This document shows positions 16,815-26,008 of a stretch of DNA of 64,000 nt, piece by piece. The stretch is from Niastella sp966211305 (lineage in GTDB: Bacteria; Bacteroidota; Bacteroidia; Chitinophagales; Chitinophagaceae). The stretch covers positions 1 through 64,000 of the forward strand of contig CBIHPC010000010.1 of NCBI GenBank assembly GCA_966211305.1, read 5' to 3'. Numbering within the stretch: position 1 is the first letter of the stretch; the number at the start of each line of letters is the position of its first letter. Position numbers and translations under genes: made by a program. The notes beneath the pieces are model-generated. The model did no database searches and was not told the origin of the DNA. It was given only the letters and a program-made list of their open reading frames with translations.

Positions 16815-19460
16815 TTACAAAATTTCAACATATCCTTCAGTCCCGTGCACCCTTATCTGTTGCCCGTCTTTAATCAGCCTGGTGGCGTTCTCCACACCCA
16901 CAACCGCCGGCAGGCCATATTCACGGGCGATAACGGCGCCGTGGGTCATTAGTCCGCCCACTTCGGTCACCAGTCCTTTTATCGAAACGAACAGGGGTGT
17001 CCAGCTGGGATCGGTAAATGGGGTAACCAGGATATCGCCTTCTACGAGGTCGGCGTCTTCCATATTCAGGATAACCCGGGCGCGTCCCTCTATAAGCCCT
17101 GAAGAAACCGCCAGGCCCACAATGGCATTGGGGGGAATATTGTCGCGTTTGTATTTACCGGTAATGATCTCGCCATCGGAGGTAATAACCCGCGGCGGGG
17201 TCAATTTTTCAAATATTTTGTATTCATCCCTTCGTTTGCCGATGAGCTGAAGATCGGCTTTATTTGTGCGGATGGCTTCCTGCAATTCTTCAAAACTGAG
17301 ATAATAAATATCTTCTTTATCATTCAACACATGAGCCTCAACGAGCCGTATCGCTTCTTTAAGTAAAGCCTGCTTGTATACGAAGTAGCGGCTCACAATA
17401 TCGTATTTCGGATACTCGCGGTAACCGATGAAATTTCTTACCAGGCCGATCATTTGTTTTGTCTCGCCGGCCTTTTGTTCCCCACCAGGTAATTGTTTCA
17501 ACCTGGCCAGTAAGTCCTGTTCCTTTTTCAAGGCATCCAGCCTTCCCTGCTCAAATTTTTGTTTGCTGGCGCCGGGCTGCAGGTTTTTGATGTTACTCAG
17601 GATAGCGGGCACAAGCGTAAGCGGTTGCTCGCTCCAACGGCTCCTTGTTATATCTATCTCCCCGGCACATCGCATTCCATATTTATCGAGAAAAGCGGTA
17701 AATGCATCATGTACCTGCTGTCCGCCTTTCATTTGAACCAGCTTATTCAAAAACTCATCATCCTTTGTCTGTTGCAGATATTTAATTATTTCCGGAAAAG
17801 GACGGATCACATCAGCAACATCCAGCAAGGCCATACCCATTTCAGAAGTGACGTTGTTAGGGACGGACAATGAAATGGTGTCTGCCACGTTCTTTTCACC
17901 CAACCACTCATTCATTTTTTCATTGATCCATGCAGAAGCATGGATGGCGGCCATGATCACACTCAAATTTTTCTTATCAAAAGCAAGTTGTCGCCGTTCC
18001 TGCATATTTGCCAATATGCACTCCAGCATATCCAAACCTGATTTCGTTTCTATGTTTTGTTTGAAAGCCGATAACGATTCCTCACTACTTGTAATTAGTT
18101 CCGCAACAATGCCGGGATCGTCACCTGCTTCAGCGAGAATATCCGCGGCCGACATACCCACATGACTTTTGATTTGGGCCAGGTCGCTTTTTTCGTTTGG
18201 GTCCGTTTTAATAAAGTCACCGCGTTCTATGATGGTCATAAGCGCGTCTTTAATAAGCGGATCGGAATGCCCTAAAACCTCCAGTAAATTTTGCCTGCCC
18301 GCAGGTGTGGCCAGTCCCATCGTGATATCCACAAACAGCCTTCCCCCACCCGTTTTAAATATCGGCCGGCCGCCTGTCAACATCCACACGGAGATGCCCA
18401 GCGGTTTAATGGCATCGGTCATCATTTGCTGATGGCCTACGGAGACGTACACGTGATTCCCGCGGTCATTTGCTTCGGGGATGGGAAACAACGTGGTGAC
18501 CGGCCGGCTTTGAACTATATAAAAAGTATCATCAACCAAACACCATTCAATATCCTGCGGCTGGCCGAAATGCGCTTCAATCTTTCTGCCAATGCGTTCC
18601 AGCTGCAATATCTGTTCATCGGTAAGTGCCTGCGTGTGCTGCTGTTCAGGCTTGATCGCTTCTTCTTTTGTACCGCCCTCTTTCAATGCATATATAGCCA
18701 GCTTTTTGGCAGCAACCTTTTTTTCGATGACCACACCGTTACGCACTTTGTAGTTATCGGCATTCACCAGGCCGGCCACCAGGGCCTCGCCAAGCCCGAA
18801 GCTGGCGTCGATGGATACCACCTTTCTATTGCCGCTAACGGGGTCAGCAGTAAATAAAATACCAGCCGCCTGTGGGAACACCATTTGCTGTACTACTACC
18901 GCCAGGCGCACCTTGCGATGATCGAAACCGTTTTGAATGCGATAGGTTACGGCACGTTCGGTAAACAGGGAAGCCCAGCATTTGCTGATATGATTAATGA
19001 TTTCCTGCGTTCCTATTATATTCAGATACGTATCCTGTTGCCCGGCAAAAGAAGCGGTGGGCAGGTCCTCTGCGGTTGCGCTGCTCCGCACTGCCCAGGC
19101 ATCATTTTCATTATGTTTAGAAAGAAAGCGGGTGATTGGCGCTGTTATGTTTTCCGGGATAGCGATTTCTTCTATGGCGTTACGGAGAGCACGGCTAATG
19201 CTGCTGATCTTTTCGCGGTCATTTACCTTAAGAGCCGAAAGCTTATCGAGCAAATCGTTGACTGCTGCCGATCCTTCAATAATAGCGCTGTAGGCTTCGG
19301 CAGAGATGCAAAAGCCGTCAGGCACCTGAATGCCTTCAATCCGGGTAAGCTCGCCGAGGTTGGCGCCCTTCCCTCCTGCCACAGTAAGCATCGACCTATC
19401 GATTTCGTGAAAACCCAGGATGCAGGAATTATTTGTCGTTGAGTTTGTTTGTGGTGTCAT
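16815..19460 (-). CDS. rph: Rifampicin phosphotransferase (rifamycin-inactivating)
   Basis: The 881-residue protein matches the Rph family in full. The N-terminal ATP-binding domain (about 1-320) begins LTVAGGKGANLGELTRIEGIQVP and carries WAVRSSATAEDLPTASFAGQQDTYLN and QDIEWCL. The middle rifamycin-binding domain follows. The C-terminal swivelling phosphohistidine domain has His840 in GLMTHGAVIAREYGLPAVVGV. Rph uses ATP to phosphorylate the ansa-chain hydroxyl of rifampicin, giving AMP and phosphate. PEP synthase shares the fold but has a PEP-binding C-terminal barrel that is absent here. It overlaps the upstream MarR gene by 32 bp, so the two are co-expressed. Confidence 0.88.
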   Translation of the reverse strand: MTPQTNSTTNNSCILGFHEIDRSMLTVAGGKGANLGELTRIEGIQVPDGFCISAEAYSAIIEGSAAVNDLLDKLSALKVNDREKISSISRALRNAIEEIAIPENITAPITRFLSKHNENDAWAVRSSATAEDLPTASFAGQQDTYLNIIGTQEIINHISKCWASLFTERAVTYRIQNGFDHRKVRLAVVVQQMVFPQAAGILFTADPVSGNRKVVSIDASFGLGEALVAGLVNADNYKVRNGVVIEKKVAAKKLAIYALKEGGTKEEAIKPEQQHTQALTDEQILQLERIGRKIEAHFGQPQDIEWCLVDDTFYIVQSRPVTTLFPIPEANDRGNHVYVSVGHQQMMTDAIKPLGISVWMLTGGRPIFKTGGGRLFVDITMGLATPAGRQNLLEVLGHSDPLIKDALMTIIERGDFIKTDPNEKSDLAQIKSHVGMSAADILAEAGDDPGIVAELITSSEESLSAFKQNIETKSGLDMLECILANMQERRQLAFDKKNLSVIMAAIHASAWINEKMNEWLGEKNVADTISLSVPNNVTSEMGMALLDVADVIRPFPEIIKYLQQTKDDEFLNKLVQMKGGQQVHDAFTAFLDKYGMRCAGEIDITRSRWSEQPLTLVPAILSNIKNLQPGASKQKFEQGRLDALKKEQDLLARLKQLPGGEQKAGETKQMIGLVRNFIGYREYPKYDIVSRYFVYKQALLKEAIRLVEAHVLNDKEDIYYLSFEELQEAIRTNKADLQLIGKRRDEYKIFEKLTPPRVITSDGEIITGKYKRDNIPPNAIVGLAVSSGLIEGRARVILNMEDADLVEGDILVTPFTDPSWTPLFVSIKGLVTEVGGLMTHGAVIAREYGLPAVVGVENATRLIKDGQQIRVHGTEGYVEIL

Positions 19461-19881
19461 TCATTATTTCAATTGCTTTTAAGAAATAGGTTTCAATGAC
19501 CTTGAGTTCTTTGTCGGAAAATGAACCGATCAGTTTTTCCGACTTGCTGCGGAACTCTTTATACAGGGGCTGCAGCAGCGCCATAATATTCTTTGTGTTG
19601 GGAACGATGATCACCTTTCGGCGGTCGTCTTCGGCATACTGCCGTTTCACCAGTTTTTTCTTTTCGAACCGGTCAATTAAACCGGTAACGGCGCCGGTGG
19701 TCAAGCCGGTTAAAACAGCCAGCTCCCCGGCGGTCATTTGACCTTTTTGCATTATGAAACCCAGGTATTTATGGTCGGTACCGGGAAGGCCGGCCTCGCG
19801 GGCAACGGTTTCATGCATTCGAATGGAAGCGTAGGCATATTGCTGACTGAGCCTTCTGATTCTGGTTACGTCGTTCTCCAT
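19429..19881 (-). CDS. MarR family transcriptional regulator (probable rph repressor)
   Basis: The 150-residue protein has the MarR winged helix: MTAGELAVLTGLTTGAVTGLIDRFEKKKLVKRQYAEDDRRKVIIV, with the wing and Asp-Asp-Arg-Arg-Lys motif. Flanking helices give the dimer interface. It overlaps rph by 32 bp, which strongly suggests that it controls the resistance gene and itself, released by a rifamycin or related aromatic ligand. The upstream region holds a promoter match and a palindrome suited to autoregulation. Confidence 0.88.
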   Translation of the reverse strand: MENDVTRIRRLSQQYAYASIRMHETVAREAGLPGTDHKYLGFIMQKGQMTAGELAVLTGLTTGAVTGLIDRFEKKKLVKRQYAEDDRRKVIIVPNTKNIMALLQPLYKEFRSKSEKLIGSFSDKELKVIETYFLKAIEIMNDTTNKLNDK

Positions 19882-19883
19882 TT

Positions 19884-19942
19884 AATATCTTATTTGATAA
19901 TTATCTTAGTGACAAAGATATTTAAATTTAATGAACACTGCG
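19884..19942 (-). promoter_or_regulatory. Promoter and candidate MarR operator for marR-rph
   Basis: Read on the minus strand, TATCTTTG (19913-19920) matches the Bacteroidota -7 element TAnnTTTG, and a TTG lies about 22 bp further upstream. Just downstream of the expected start is the perfect palindrome GATAATTATC (19896-19905). An outer pair AATATCTT (19884-19891) and AAGATATT (19915-19922) is also inverted and covers the -7 element. Such placement fits repression by the downstream MarR protein; binding is inferred. Confidence 0.55.
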
Positions 19943-20019
19943 CAAAAAGATCAGCAGATTTCATCGATTGTTTAAAGGATTGGGCCGAAGTTGTTTAGAT
20001 GCACTTAAGACTTAAGTTG

Positions 20020-20137
20020 GTAACTATGATGCATTTTGATCTAACTATGAGCTATTGGTAACTAACTATCTGGCTTATGTAGCCAACTTTGAGGCAATGT
20101 TGTGCAACTATGCTGCAGAGATCTGTAACAATAGAGG
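20020..20137. repeat. Array of six 21-bp-spaced NTAACTATG iterons
   Basis: Motifs occur at 20020, 20041, 20062, 20083, 20104 and 20125, each exactly 21 bp after the last. They are GTAACTATGA, CTAACTATGA, CTAACTATCT, CCAACTTTGA, GCAACTATGC and GTAACAATAG. The same motif and period reappear at 29901-29995. Such arrays resemble multiple transposase-binding sites at ends of IS21-type or Tn7-like elements, but no transposase gene is adjacent. The rest of 19943-20460 shows no coding signal. Confidence 0.6.
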
Positions 20138-20499
20138 TTCGCTGTAAAACATCGGTGACAAAGTTGAACTAATAGAACCAAAGTCAGCTATTGATGAGTC
20201 ATACTTACCCGTTTGCATGAGAAATTAAAAAGAATGGGAAACCTGATGCAGGGCGGTTGGGAGACATCCCATGGAAATAATAGCCGCTGTTTTCAGCCCT
20301 GCTGCCTGGGCCGAAACGGCCGAACCACAAAAGCTGCAGAAATTAGAACCCGATGAGTTGTTTATACGAAAGGGATTATTGGGTGTGGCTGTTTGATAAC
20401 ATAAAACGGAGCGATCCGCCATCCAGCCCGGGCTGGATAGGTAACAGCCTGAATTGAAGCGATTAGCAGCATTTTTCTTACAAATATTTCTCATTTTTT

Positions 20500-20529
20500 T
20501 TGGCCAATTAATTTTTCCGGTTATCTTTG
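20500..20529 (+). promoter_or_regulatory. Bacteroidota-type promoter for tRNA-Leu
   Basis: TTG at 20500-20502, a 19-bp spacer and TATCTTTG at 20522-20529 match the -33 TTG / -7 TAnnTTTG consensus. Transcription would begin about 85 bp before the tRNA. Confidence 0.7.
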
Positions 20530-20619
20530 CAACCCGATTTGAAAAATACATCGCTGAAAATGAGGCGACAAGAGTCGGAAACAAACAAGTTCTTACAGTT
20601 TTTAAGATAGATCTGAAAT

Positions 20620-20706
20620 GCCCAGGTGGCGAAATTGGTAGACGCACTGTGTTCAGGTCGCAGCGCTCGCAAGGGTGTGCTGGTTCGAATCCAGTCCTGG
20701 GCACCA
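20620..20706 (+). tRNA. tRNA-Leu (anticodon CAG)
   Basis: The 87-nt cloverleaf has acceptor arm GCCCAGG / CCTGGGC, D arm AAATTGGTAGACGC, and anticodon stem CTGTG / CGCAG with loop TTCAGGT, which reads CUG codons. It also has a long variable arm typical of class II tRNAs, and TTCGAAT in the T loop. CCA is encoded (20704-20706). Confidence 0.97.
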
Positions 20707-20709
20707 TTT

Positions 20710-20744
20710 AGCCCTGTAAGTCATTGATTTACAGGGCTTTTTTA
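20710..20744 (+). terminator. Terminator of tRNA-Leu
   Basis: AGCCCTGTAA (20710-20719) pairs with TTACAGGGCT (20729-20738), followed by a run of Ts. Confidence 0.85.
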
Positions 20745-20876
20745 TTTTGAATCAATTTTTCCTTTCGCGATGTAGAGAGTTTCTGTGTTATATCTGCCCC
20801 GGTACCGCTGCTGATTGAAGATACAAAAACTAATTGTTTATTCTGTTGTCTGGATGGCGTTATTAGTCTGACGAAA

Positions 20877-21044
20877 CTAAAGCTGATTAGCGAACAAAAA
20901 GCTAAGAATATATTGGTCGCCCCGCCATTGCCACTCATCAGTAGTAAAGCCTGTAAGCCCCCGGGGAATAACAGGTCCAACTGCATTTAGATAGGCTGTA
21001 GCTTTACGCTCTTGAAAATATTGGTAATTATGGAACAGAACCAT
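20877..21044 (-). other. Short open frame in the 440-bp spacer after tRNA-Leu, possible gene remnant
   Basis: Between the tRNA terminator and the HEAT-like gene no full gene is seen. One minus-strand frame of 55 codons from ATG 21044 reads MVLFHNYQYFQERKATAYLN and continues VGPVIPRGLTGFTTDEWQW before ending at 20877; it is open 11 codons further upstream without a start. Its composition is protein-like, but I recognise no family. It may be the C-terminal scrap of a lost gene or chance. Confidence 0.25.
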
Positions 21045-21146
21045 CAGACGTCTGAGGTAGGCGGAAAAATACGCCGGTCAAAATACCAGGCTATGGATTG
21101 CTTGCATGAGTATGGCATACAACGTTAAGGTTGCCAGAAGTACACT

Positions 21147-22619
21147 TCACCTGATGCCATTATCCTTTAGTAATTTATTGAACTCTTTTCCTCCCCAATC
21201 CTTTCTCAAGTCTGGGTTTAACTTAGCAACCTCTAATATTCGTCTGTTGATTTCTTTGTCTTTCAAGGCAATCAACACTTCTGTCGCTTTTAAATAAACA
21301 TGTGGATTATCTTCCATTTTAAGTCTGTCAAAAAGTGAAGATATAAAAGAAGTGTCCTTTATTTTTAAAGCTTTGTCTGCAAATGTTGGAAACTGATGAA
21401 CATTAATCTCTCTTATATTTTTGTTGATGAGTTCAATAGCATAAGGTCTGTCACTAACTAAAACCGTGTCAAGCATAATGTCTAAAAGGTTTGTTGATGT
21501 TTCTTCTTCTTCATTATAACTTCCAGTGTTGAGATAATAAAAATCGTCTGCGTCTTGAATTGTCTTTTTTGTTAGTTGAAATGCTTTTTCAGGGTTTCTC
21601 GGGTAAAGTAGGTTGAAGACTTTTGTATTTATCTTTTTCTCATTTTCCCACATTGTCCAAAGAAGTTCGTCATAAATTGGAGTATAGAATTCTTGTACTG
21701 CTCCGAAAATAAAGTTTATGTGATATTGCCTTATATTTTCGTGTTTTGTTTGTGTGAGTGGCACTTTTAAAAGCTGAAGTGCTGTGTCATTTTTAAAGCT
21801 GGCGATAGCTTTATATAGCTCTCTCCATTCAGTACTGCAGGCTTCTTTGTCAATTGCCTCATACAAAGACTTTTTCAATAAAGGCAGAAAAGCGTTGTCG
21901 GAAAATTCACTAATCGCTTTGTATGTAAAGAAAAGTTGGTCGTAACGTTCCCCTTTTAATTTGTTACTTAGGATTAGCGGTATATCCTGTTCTCTTTTGA
22001 ACTTAGCTAATGTTACCAACGCTGACTGATTATTTTCTCTCAATACAAGTTCTCTAACTCTTTGATAAAATGTATCATTTAGTTTGGCTCTGTTTATTGC
22101 ATTTTCCTTTGCGTACAATTTATTTGGAGTATAAATAAGAACGCTGTCTAAGTAATTATATTCGTCAGGAGTAAGTTTTTTTGAGTTCGAGTCAACATAC
22201 TGGGGAGTAACAAGGTCAATAAAAAAATCTCCCACTTTTTCACCACTTACAATACATCCAAACACTGTACTTACATTTTCTTCGTCAGTAATATGTCTAA
22301 TAATTATTGGAAGCAGATTGGTAGAAGTGTCACAGGTCAATGCCCAAAAAGAATAGCAACGAACTACACCGTTTGGATGGTTAGTTAGCTCTTGGAGCTC
22401 ACCATTTGTCGCTACTTTTTGTAATTCGGTAAAGTTGTCAAATTGTTTAGGTCGAACGCCACCGTTGCCAACAGCTCTACCCATCAGCATATTTTCCTTT
22501 TCAATTTTCGCAACAATTTGTTTTGTCTGACTGGAAATCTTTGTCTTGTCAAACTGAAATCCCTGTCCATAACAGTTAAGGGTCAAAGTCAGAATGATTA
22601 TGGTAACGAGATGTTTCAT
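21147..22619 (-). CDS. Hypothetical secreted HEAT-like repeat protein
   Basis: The ATG at 22619 yields a signal peptide (HLVTIIILTLTLNCYGQ) and a 490-residue protein; the ATG 33 bp upstream would bury it. The body consists of helical pairs that look like HEAT repeats (FTELQKVATNGELQELTNHPNGVVRCYSFWAL; SALVTLAKFKREQDIPLILSNKL; HVYLKATEVLIALKDKEINRRILEVAKL). Function is unknown; such repeats usually bind proteins. The gene is markedly AT-rich compared with the 5-20 kb genes and lies in the accessory patchwork. A repeat shared with 25641-25675 sits directly before its start. Confidence 0.65.
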   Translation of the reverse strand: MKHLVTIIILTLTLNCYGQGFQFDKTKISSQTKQIVAKIEKENMLMGRAVGNGGVRPKQFDNFTELQKVATNGELQELTNHPNGVVRCYSFWALTCDTSTNLLPIIIRHITDEENVSTVFGCIVSGEKVGDFFIDLVTPQYVDSNSKKLTPDEYNYLDSVLIYTPNKLYAKENAINRAKLNDTFYQRVRELVLRENNQSALVTLAKFKREQDIPLILSNKLKGERYDQLFFTYKAISEFSDNAFLPLLKKSLYEAIDKEACSTEWRELYKAIASFKNDTALQLLKVPLTQTKHENIRQYHINFIFGAVQEFYTPIYDELLWTMWENEKKINTKVFNLLYPRNPEKAFQLTKKTIQDADDFYYLNTGSYNEEEETSTNLLDIMLDTVLVSDRPYAIELINKNIREINVHQFPTFADKALKIKDTSFISSLFDRLKMEDNPHVYLKATEVLIALKDKEINRRILEVAKLNPDLRKDWGGKEFNKLLKDNGIR

Positions 22620-22631
22620 TTGTATTTCTGT

Positions 22632-22666
22632 CAACACATAAATATAAGCCATAAACCGGCTTTGGT
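22632..22666. repeat. Boundary repeat copy 1
   Basis: This 34-bp segment (CAACACATAAATATAAGCC followed by ATAAACCGGCTTTGG) matches 25641-25675 at 28 of 34 positions by my alignment. The two direct copies bracket a 3-kb segment containing the FtsX permease gene. A further AACCGGCT occurs at 22780-22788. Confidence 0.6.
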
Positions 22667-22806
22667 CTCAAAAATCAAATCCAGCATAATTATTTTTATC
22701 TCTTTGCCCGCCACTTCCGGCATAGCTGAGAAGGCAAATAAGGCGCGGTTGCCCCGGCCTGTACTTTGAATCTCGAAGTTATTAACCGGCTGTAGCTGAA
22801 ATTATT

Positions 22807-22849
22807 ACATTCAATTCGTTTTGACTATTAACGGTTTAAGCGTGAAAAT
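22807..22849. repeat. Second boundary repeat, shared with 29581-29623
   Basis: About 34 of 43 positions match 29581-29623, centred on TATTAAYGGTTTAAGC (22826-22841 and 29600-29615). The distant copy lies immediately before the start of the lipoprotein gene; the copy here precedes no intact gene. Confidence 0.5.
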
Positions 22850-22889
22850 AAACATCAAATCTTCGATAATTCTCTTAAGTGGGGCACCC

Positions 22890-22935
22890 AAACTAAAACG
22901 GCTTTAAGTCGTTGGACTTGAAGCCTTTTTAGTTT
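22890..22935 (-). terminator. Long 21-bp hairpin downstream of the FtsX permease gene
   Basis: Bases 22890-22910 pair with 22915-22935 around a GTTG loop with two mismatches. On the minus strand the stem ends in GTTTTAGTTT, so it may terminate the permease transcript about 120 bp after its stop. Its apical part, TAAGTCGTTGGACTT, also occurs near 28107-28121. Confidence 0.6.
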
Positions 22936-23057
22936 AGAGTAATTTCTCTTTTATCAACTAGAAATATTCAGTGATTGTAAAAGAGTAGTTTGGGTGGTTC
23001 GATTCCTGACGCCGGGCATAGCAGAAAACCAAATGTTGGTGGTAGTTTTTCTCCTAA

Positions 23058-25451
23058 TTATTCCGTTCTCAAACTCTTTACAGGATTTGCAAGTGCTGCT
23101 TTTATTGTTTGAGTGCTTAATGTAACAATTGCAATCAACAACATGGCAAATCCACATGCAGCAAAAATCCACCAGCTAATGCTGGTTCGATAGGCAAAAT
23201 CCTGCAGCCATTTATTCATTGCCCAGTAAGCCAGCGGCGTTGCGATTACAGTTGCCACAATTACCAATTTCAAAAAATCTTTACTGATCAATTGTACAAC
23301 GCTGCCGACACTTGCACCCAGCACTTTTCTGATGCCAATTTCCTTGGTCTTTATCTGTGCTGTATAAGTGGCTAATCCAAATAAACCCAGGCAGGAAATA
23401 AAAATGGCGATGGCTGCAAAAGTTGTAAACAAAGTGCCTGCACGCTGTTGGGATTGGTAATGCGATTCAAATGTCTTATCAAGAAAATTATAAGAGAAAG
23501 GTGCGTTGTTTGCATATTTTTTATACTGCTGTTCTACGGCTTTGATGGATGCCTGAGCACCTGCTCCGGTTGTTCGTACATATAAAGTGTTCTTTAATCC
23601 AGACGTTCTTATTAATAAAGGAGCAATAGGATCTTTCAACGATTTAAAATTAAAATCTTTTATTACACCTACTATTTCTCCATCGGCTTTCCCGTAGCCA
23701 ATTTTTGTGCCGACATAGGGAGGTTTTAAACCCATAGCTTTTACTGCCGTTTCATTCAAAATATATCTATTATCATCAGAAGACGTTCCCGTAAAATTTG
23801 TTCCTGCAATAAGCTGGTACTTCATCGTAGGTATAAAATTTTTATCAGCCTGTACACGCCAAACTATAAATGGAACATCATCTGTTTTTCCATCCCAAAT
23901 AATATCTCCTGAAATCTCTGTTACATTTGTAATGTCTGCCGCGCTGCTAAACGAAACATTTAATATGCTCTTTTGCAATTGCAATTCATTTTCTATAGCG
24001 TCAGCACTTTTCGCCGCTTCTTTGGGAAATGAAACCGTAAAAACATAGTTCTTATCGTAGCCCAAATCTTTATTTACTATATATGCCATTTGTTTTCCCA
24101 TTACAATTGTACTAACTAACAATATGAACGAGATTACAAATTGAAGAACGACTAATGATTTTCTAAATGAAGACGTTTTAATACCCAAAATATTTTTATC
24201 GCGTATGGTGCCTAAAGGATTGAAAGATGATAATAACAGTGCGGGATAAATGCCTGAAATTAGTATTGTTCCTAAAAGTGCGAAAAACAATATTTTTAAC
24301 ATAGAAAAATCGGATAGGGAAAGAACTAATTGTTCGCCTGTAATTCTATCATACAGCGGCTTCAATAAAGTGATTAAAACAATTGCAATAAAAACAGCAA
24401 ACCCGAATGTCAATACTGTCTCAGTAATGAATTGCAAAAACAACTGCCTTCTTTTTGCTCCAATGATTTTTTTTATACTTACTTCTTTACTTCTTACAAG
24501 TGCACGAGCCGTAGAAAGGTTTACATAGTTAATACTTGCTATGATCAATATTAATACTGCAACAAGCAACATTATTCTTACCTTTTTTAATGCAGAATTG
24601 TCGCCATCAATTCCTGTAAGATGAAGGTCTCCTAAGTTCTGCAATTGAAAAGTTGTCGCAGCCTGACCATTGTCTGTTGCATTAAATAAATGTGTAAGTT
24701 TTGTTTCAATACCCTGAATATTAGCATTTGGATTTATCAGAAGAAATGTTCTGAAACTATAATCGTTTATATCTTCATCAATTGTTTTCCAACCATGATT
24801 GCCGCCATGAGCTGTGAATTGCTGAGCATAATAATCTACCGGAAAAATAGCGTCGTATTGCAGAGAAGAATTATGAGGAAAGTCGTGCAAAACGGCTGTT
24901 ACCGTGAAACTGTTTTTATCAAACCGCACAATTTTGCCAACGACGTCATCTGTACCAAATAATTTTTTGGCTGTTGAATGTGTAAGTGCAACAGAATGCG
25001 CATTCGGCAAAAAGGTATTAAGGTTACCATGCAACAATTTGTAGTTGAAGAAGCTTAAAAAATTACTGTCGGCATAAAGAATATTGTTATTGTCGAATAC
25101 TTTTGTAAGATCGATATTGGACAATACTTTATCAGACAGTGTTGGATTTTCATCATCACTTACTAATCTTAAAACGGAAATTACATCCGGAATTTGTTTT
25201 GCCATTATAGATAATGGTGCGGGTGCCCCTTGCCAGGCAAGTGATTTTTCTTCTAACGTAATGTGCGAATTTACCTGGTAGATATTTTTATACAGATGGT
25301 TATATTTATCGTAGCTGAGTTCATTCTGCACCCAAAGCAGCAACATAAATCCTGTAGCCAATCCTACAGCCAAGCCGCCTATGTTCAGGATACTGTAAAA
25401 TTTGTTGGCTTTCAAATTGCGCCATGACGTTTTGAAATAATTTTTCAACAT
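23058..25451 (-). CDS. FtsX/MacB-type ABC transporter permease
   Basis: The 797-residue protein has the double MacB-FtsX architecture common in Bacteroidota. It begins FKTSWRNLKANKFYSILNIGGLAVGLATGFMLLLWV (TM1), followed by a large periplasmic MacB_PCD domain with DFPHNSSLQYDAIFPV. Three TM helices follow (residues about 290-400), then a second TM/periplasmic unit. The closing FtsX domain contains CLGLFGLATYTAQIKTKEIGIRKVLGAS. Such permeases act in mechanotransmission or peptide/lipid export. No ATPase gene is adjacent, so it would need one encoded elsewhere. The gene is AT-rich and bracketed by direct repeats. Confidence 0.88.
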   Translation of the reverse strand: MLKNYFKTSWRNLKANKFYSILNIGGLAVGLATGFMLLLWVQNELSYDKYNHLYKNIYQVNSHITLEEKSLAWQGAPAPLSIMAKQIPDVISVLRLVSDDENPTLSDKVLSNIDLTKVFDNNNILYADSNFLSFFNYKLLHGNLNTFLPNAHSVALTHSTAKKLFGTDDVVGKIVRFDKNSFTVTAVLHDFPHNSSLQYDAIFPVDYYAQQFTAHGGNHGWKTIDEDINDYSFRTFLLINPNANIQGIETKLTHLFNATDNGQAATTFQLQNLGDLHLTGIDGDNSALKKVRIMLLVAVLILIIASINYVNLSTARALVRSKEVSIKKIIGAKRRQLFLQFITETVLTFGFAVFIAIVLITLLKPLYDRITGEQLVLSLSDFSMLKILFFALLGTILISGIYPALLLSSFNPLGTIRDKNILGIKTSSFRKSLVVLQFVISFILLVSTIVMGKQMAYIVNKDLGYDKNYVFTVSFPKEAAKSADAIENELQLQKSILNVSFSSAADITNVTEISGDIIWDGKTDDVPFIVWRVQADKNFIPTMKYQLIAGTNFTGTSSDDNRYILNETAVKAMGLKPPYVGTKIGYGKADGEIVGVIKDFNFKSLKDPIAPLLIRTSGLKNTLYVRTTGAGAQASIKAVEQQYKKYANNAPFSYNFLDKTFESHYQSQQRAGTLFTTFAAIAIFISCLGLFGLATYTAQIKTKEIGIRKVLGASVGSVVQLISKDFLKLVIVATVIATPLAYWAMNKWLQDFAYRTSISWWIFAACGFAMLLIAIVTLSTQTIKAALANPVKSLRTE

Positions 25452-26008
25452 TTAAAACGATTTGATAATTACCGGACACTAATCTAATGCAATTGATCCA
25501 TAATCTTGGTAACCTAACTAAATTATCAAGTAAGTGATTTACAGTTGGTGTATGCTTTTGATATGGAACTTCCTGATTTTAATACAACTAGATTGAAATA
25601 AATTTGAAGTTGTCAGGTTGTGTCCAAATAAAATTGCCACCAACACTTTAATATATGCCGTTAACCGGCTTTCGCCCAAAAAATAAGTATTGAAAATGAA
25701 AGGACTAGTATTCGCTTTTAAAATTGTTACGGCGCAAATACAAACAAATCGTATTTACCAGCCCTTTGTTACAAACTGGAATCCACTATTGAGCCATAAC
25801 ATCAAAATGAATATTCCTTCGCTCATGCGATCCGGAGATGATTTTTTATACCTGTCGTTCCTCGCCTTTACGACAGTCTAAGAATATTAGACAAAGAAAT
25901 CCCGGAAGGATATACCCTGACAAAAAAGAACAATTGTATCTCAATACAGGCTTGTACATCTTATGGCAACCCAGAACTTATTTGATGATGCCATACAAGG
26001 CTGGTTAA
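25452..26008. other. 557-bp AT-rich spacer with boundary repeat copy 2
   Basis: Bases 25641-25675 (CAACACTTTAATATATGCC followed by GTTAACCGGCTTTCG) are the second copy of the repeat at 22632-22666. Between 25690 and 25995 there are short plus-strand open stretches, for example LDKEIPEGYTLTKK near 25888, that look like a decayed gene end but match nothing I know. No promoter or RNA gene was recognised. Confidence 0.4.

Noticed and set aside
16815..19460. Annotation as phosphoenolpyruvate synthase
   Set aside because: Order of domains (ATP-grasp first, swivelling His domain at the very C-terminus) and the closing motifs match Rph; the PEP-binding barrel is missing.
20225..20707. 160-codon minus-strand frame beginning VPRTGFEPAHPCERCDLNTV
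   Set aside because: Its first 30 codons are the reverse complement of tRNA-Leu, a well-known false protein; the rest has no family character.
20729..20986. 85-codon minus-strand frame after tRNA-Leu
   Set aside because: It overlaps the tRNA terminator and a different frame that looks more protein-like; no family.
25690..25881. 63-codon plus-strand frame near 25.7 kb
   Set aside because: No recognisable features and no start signal; at most part of a decayed gene.
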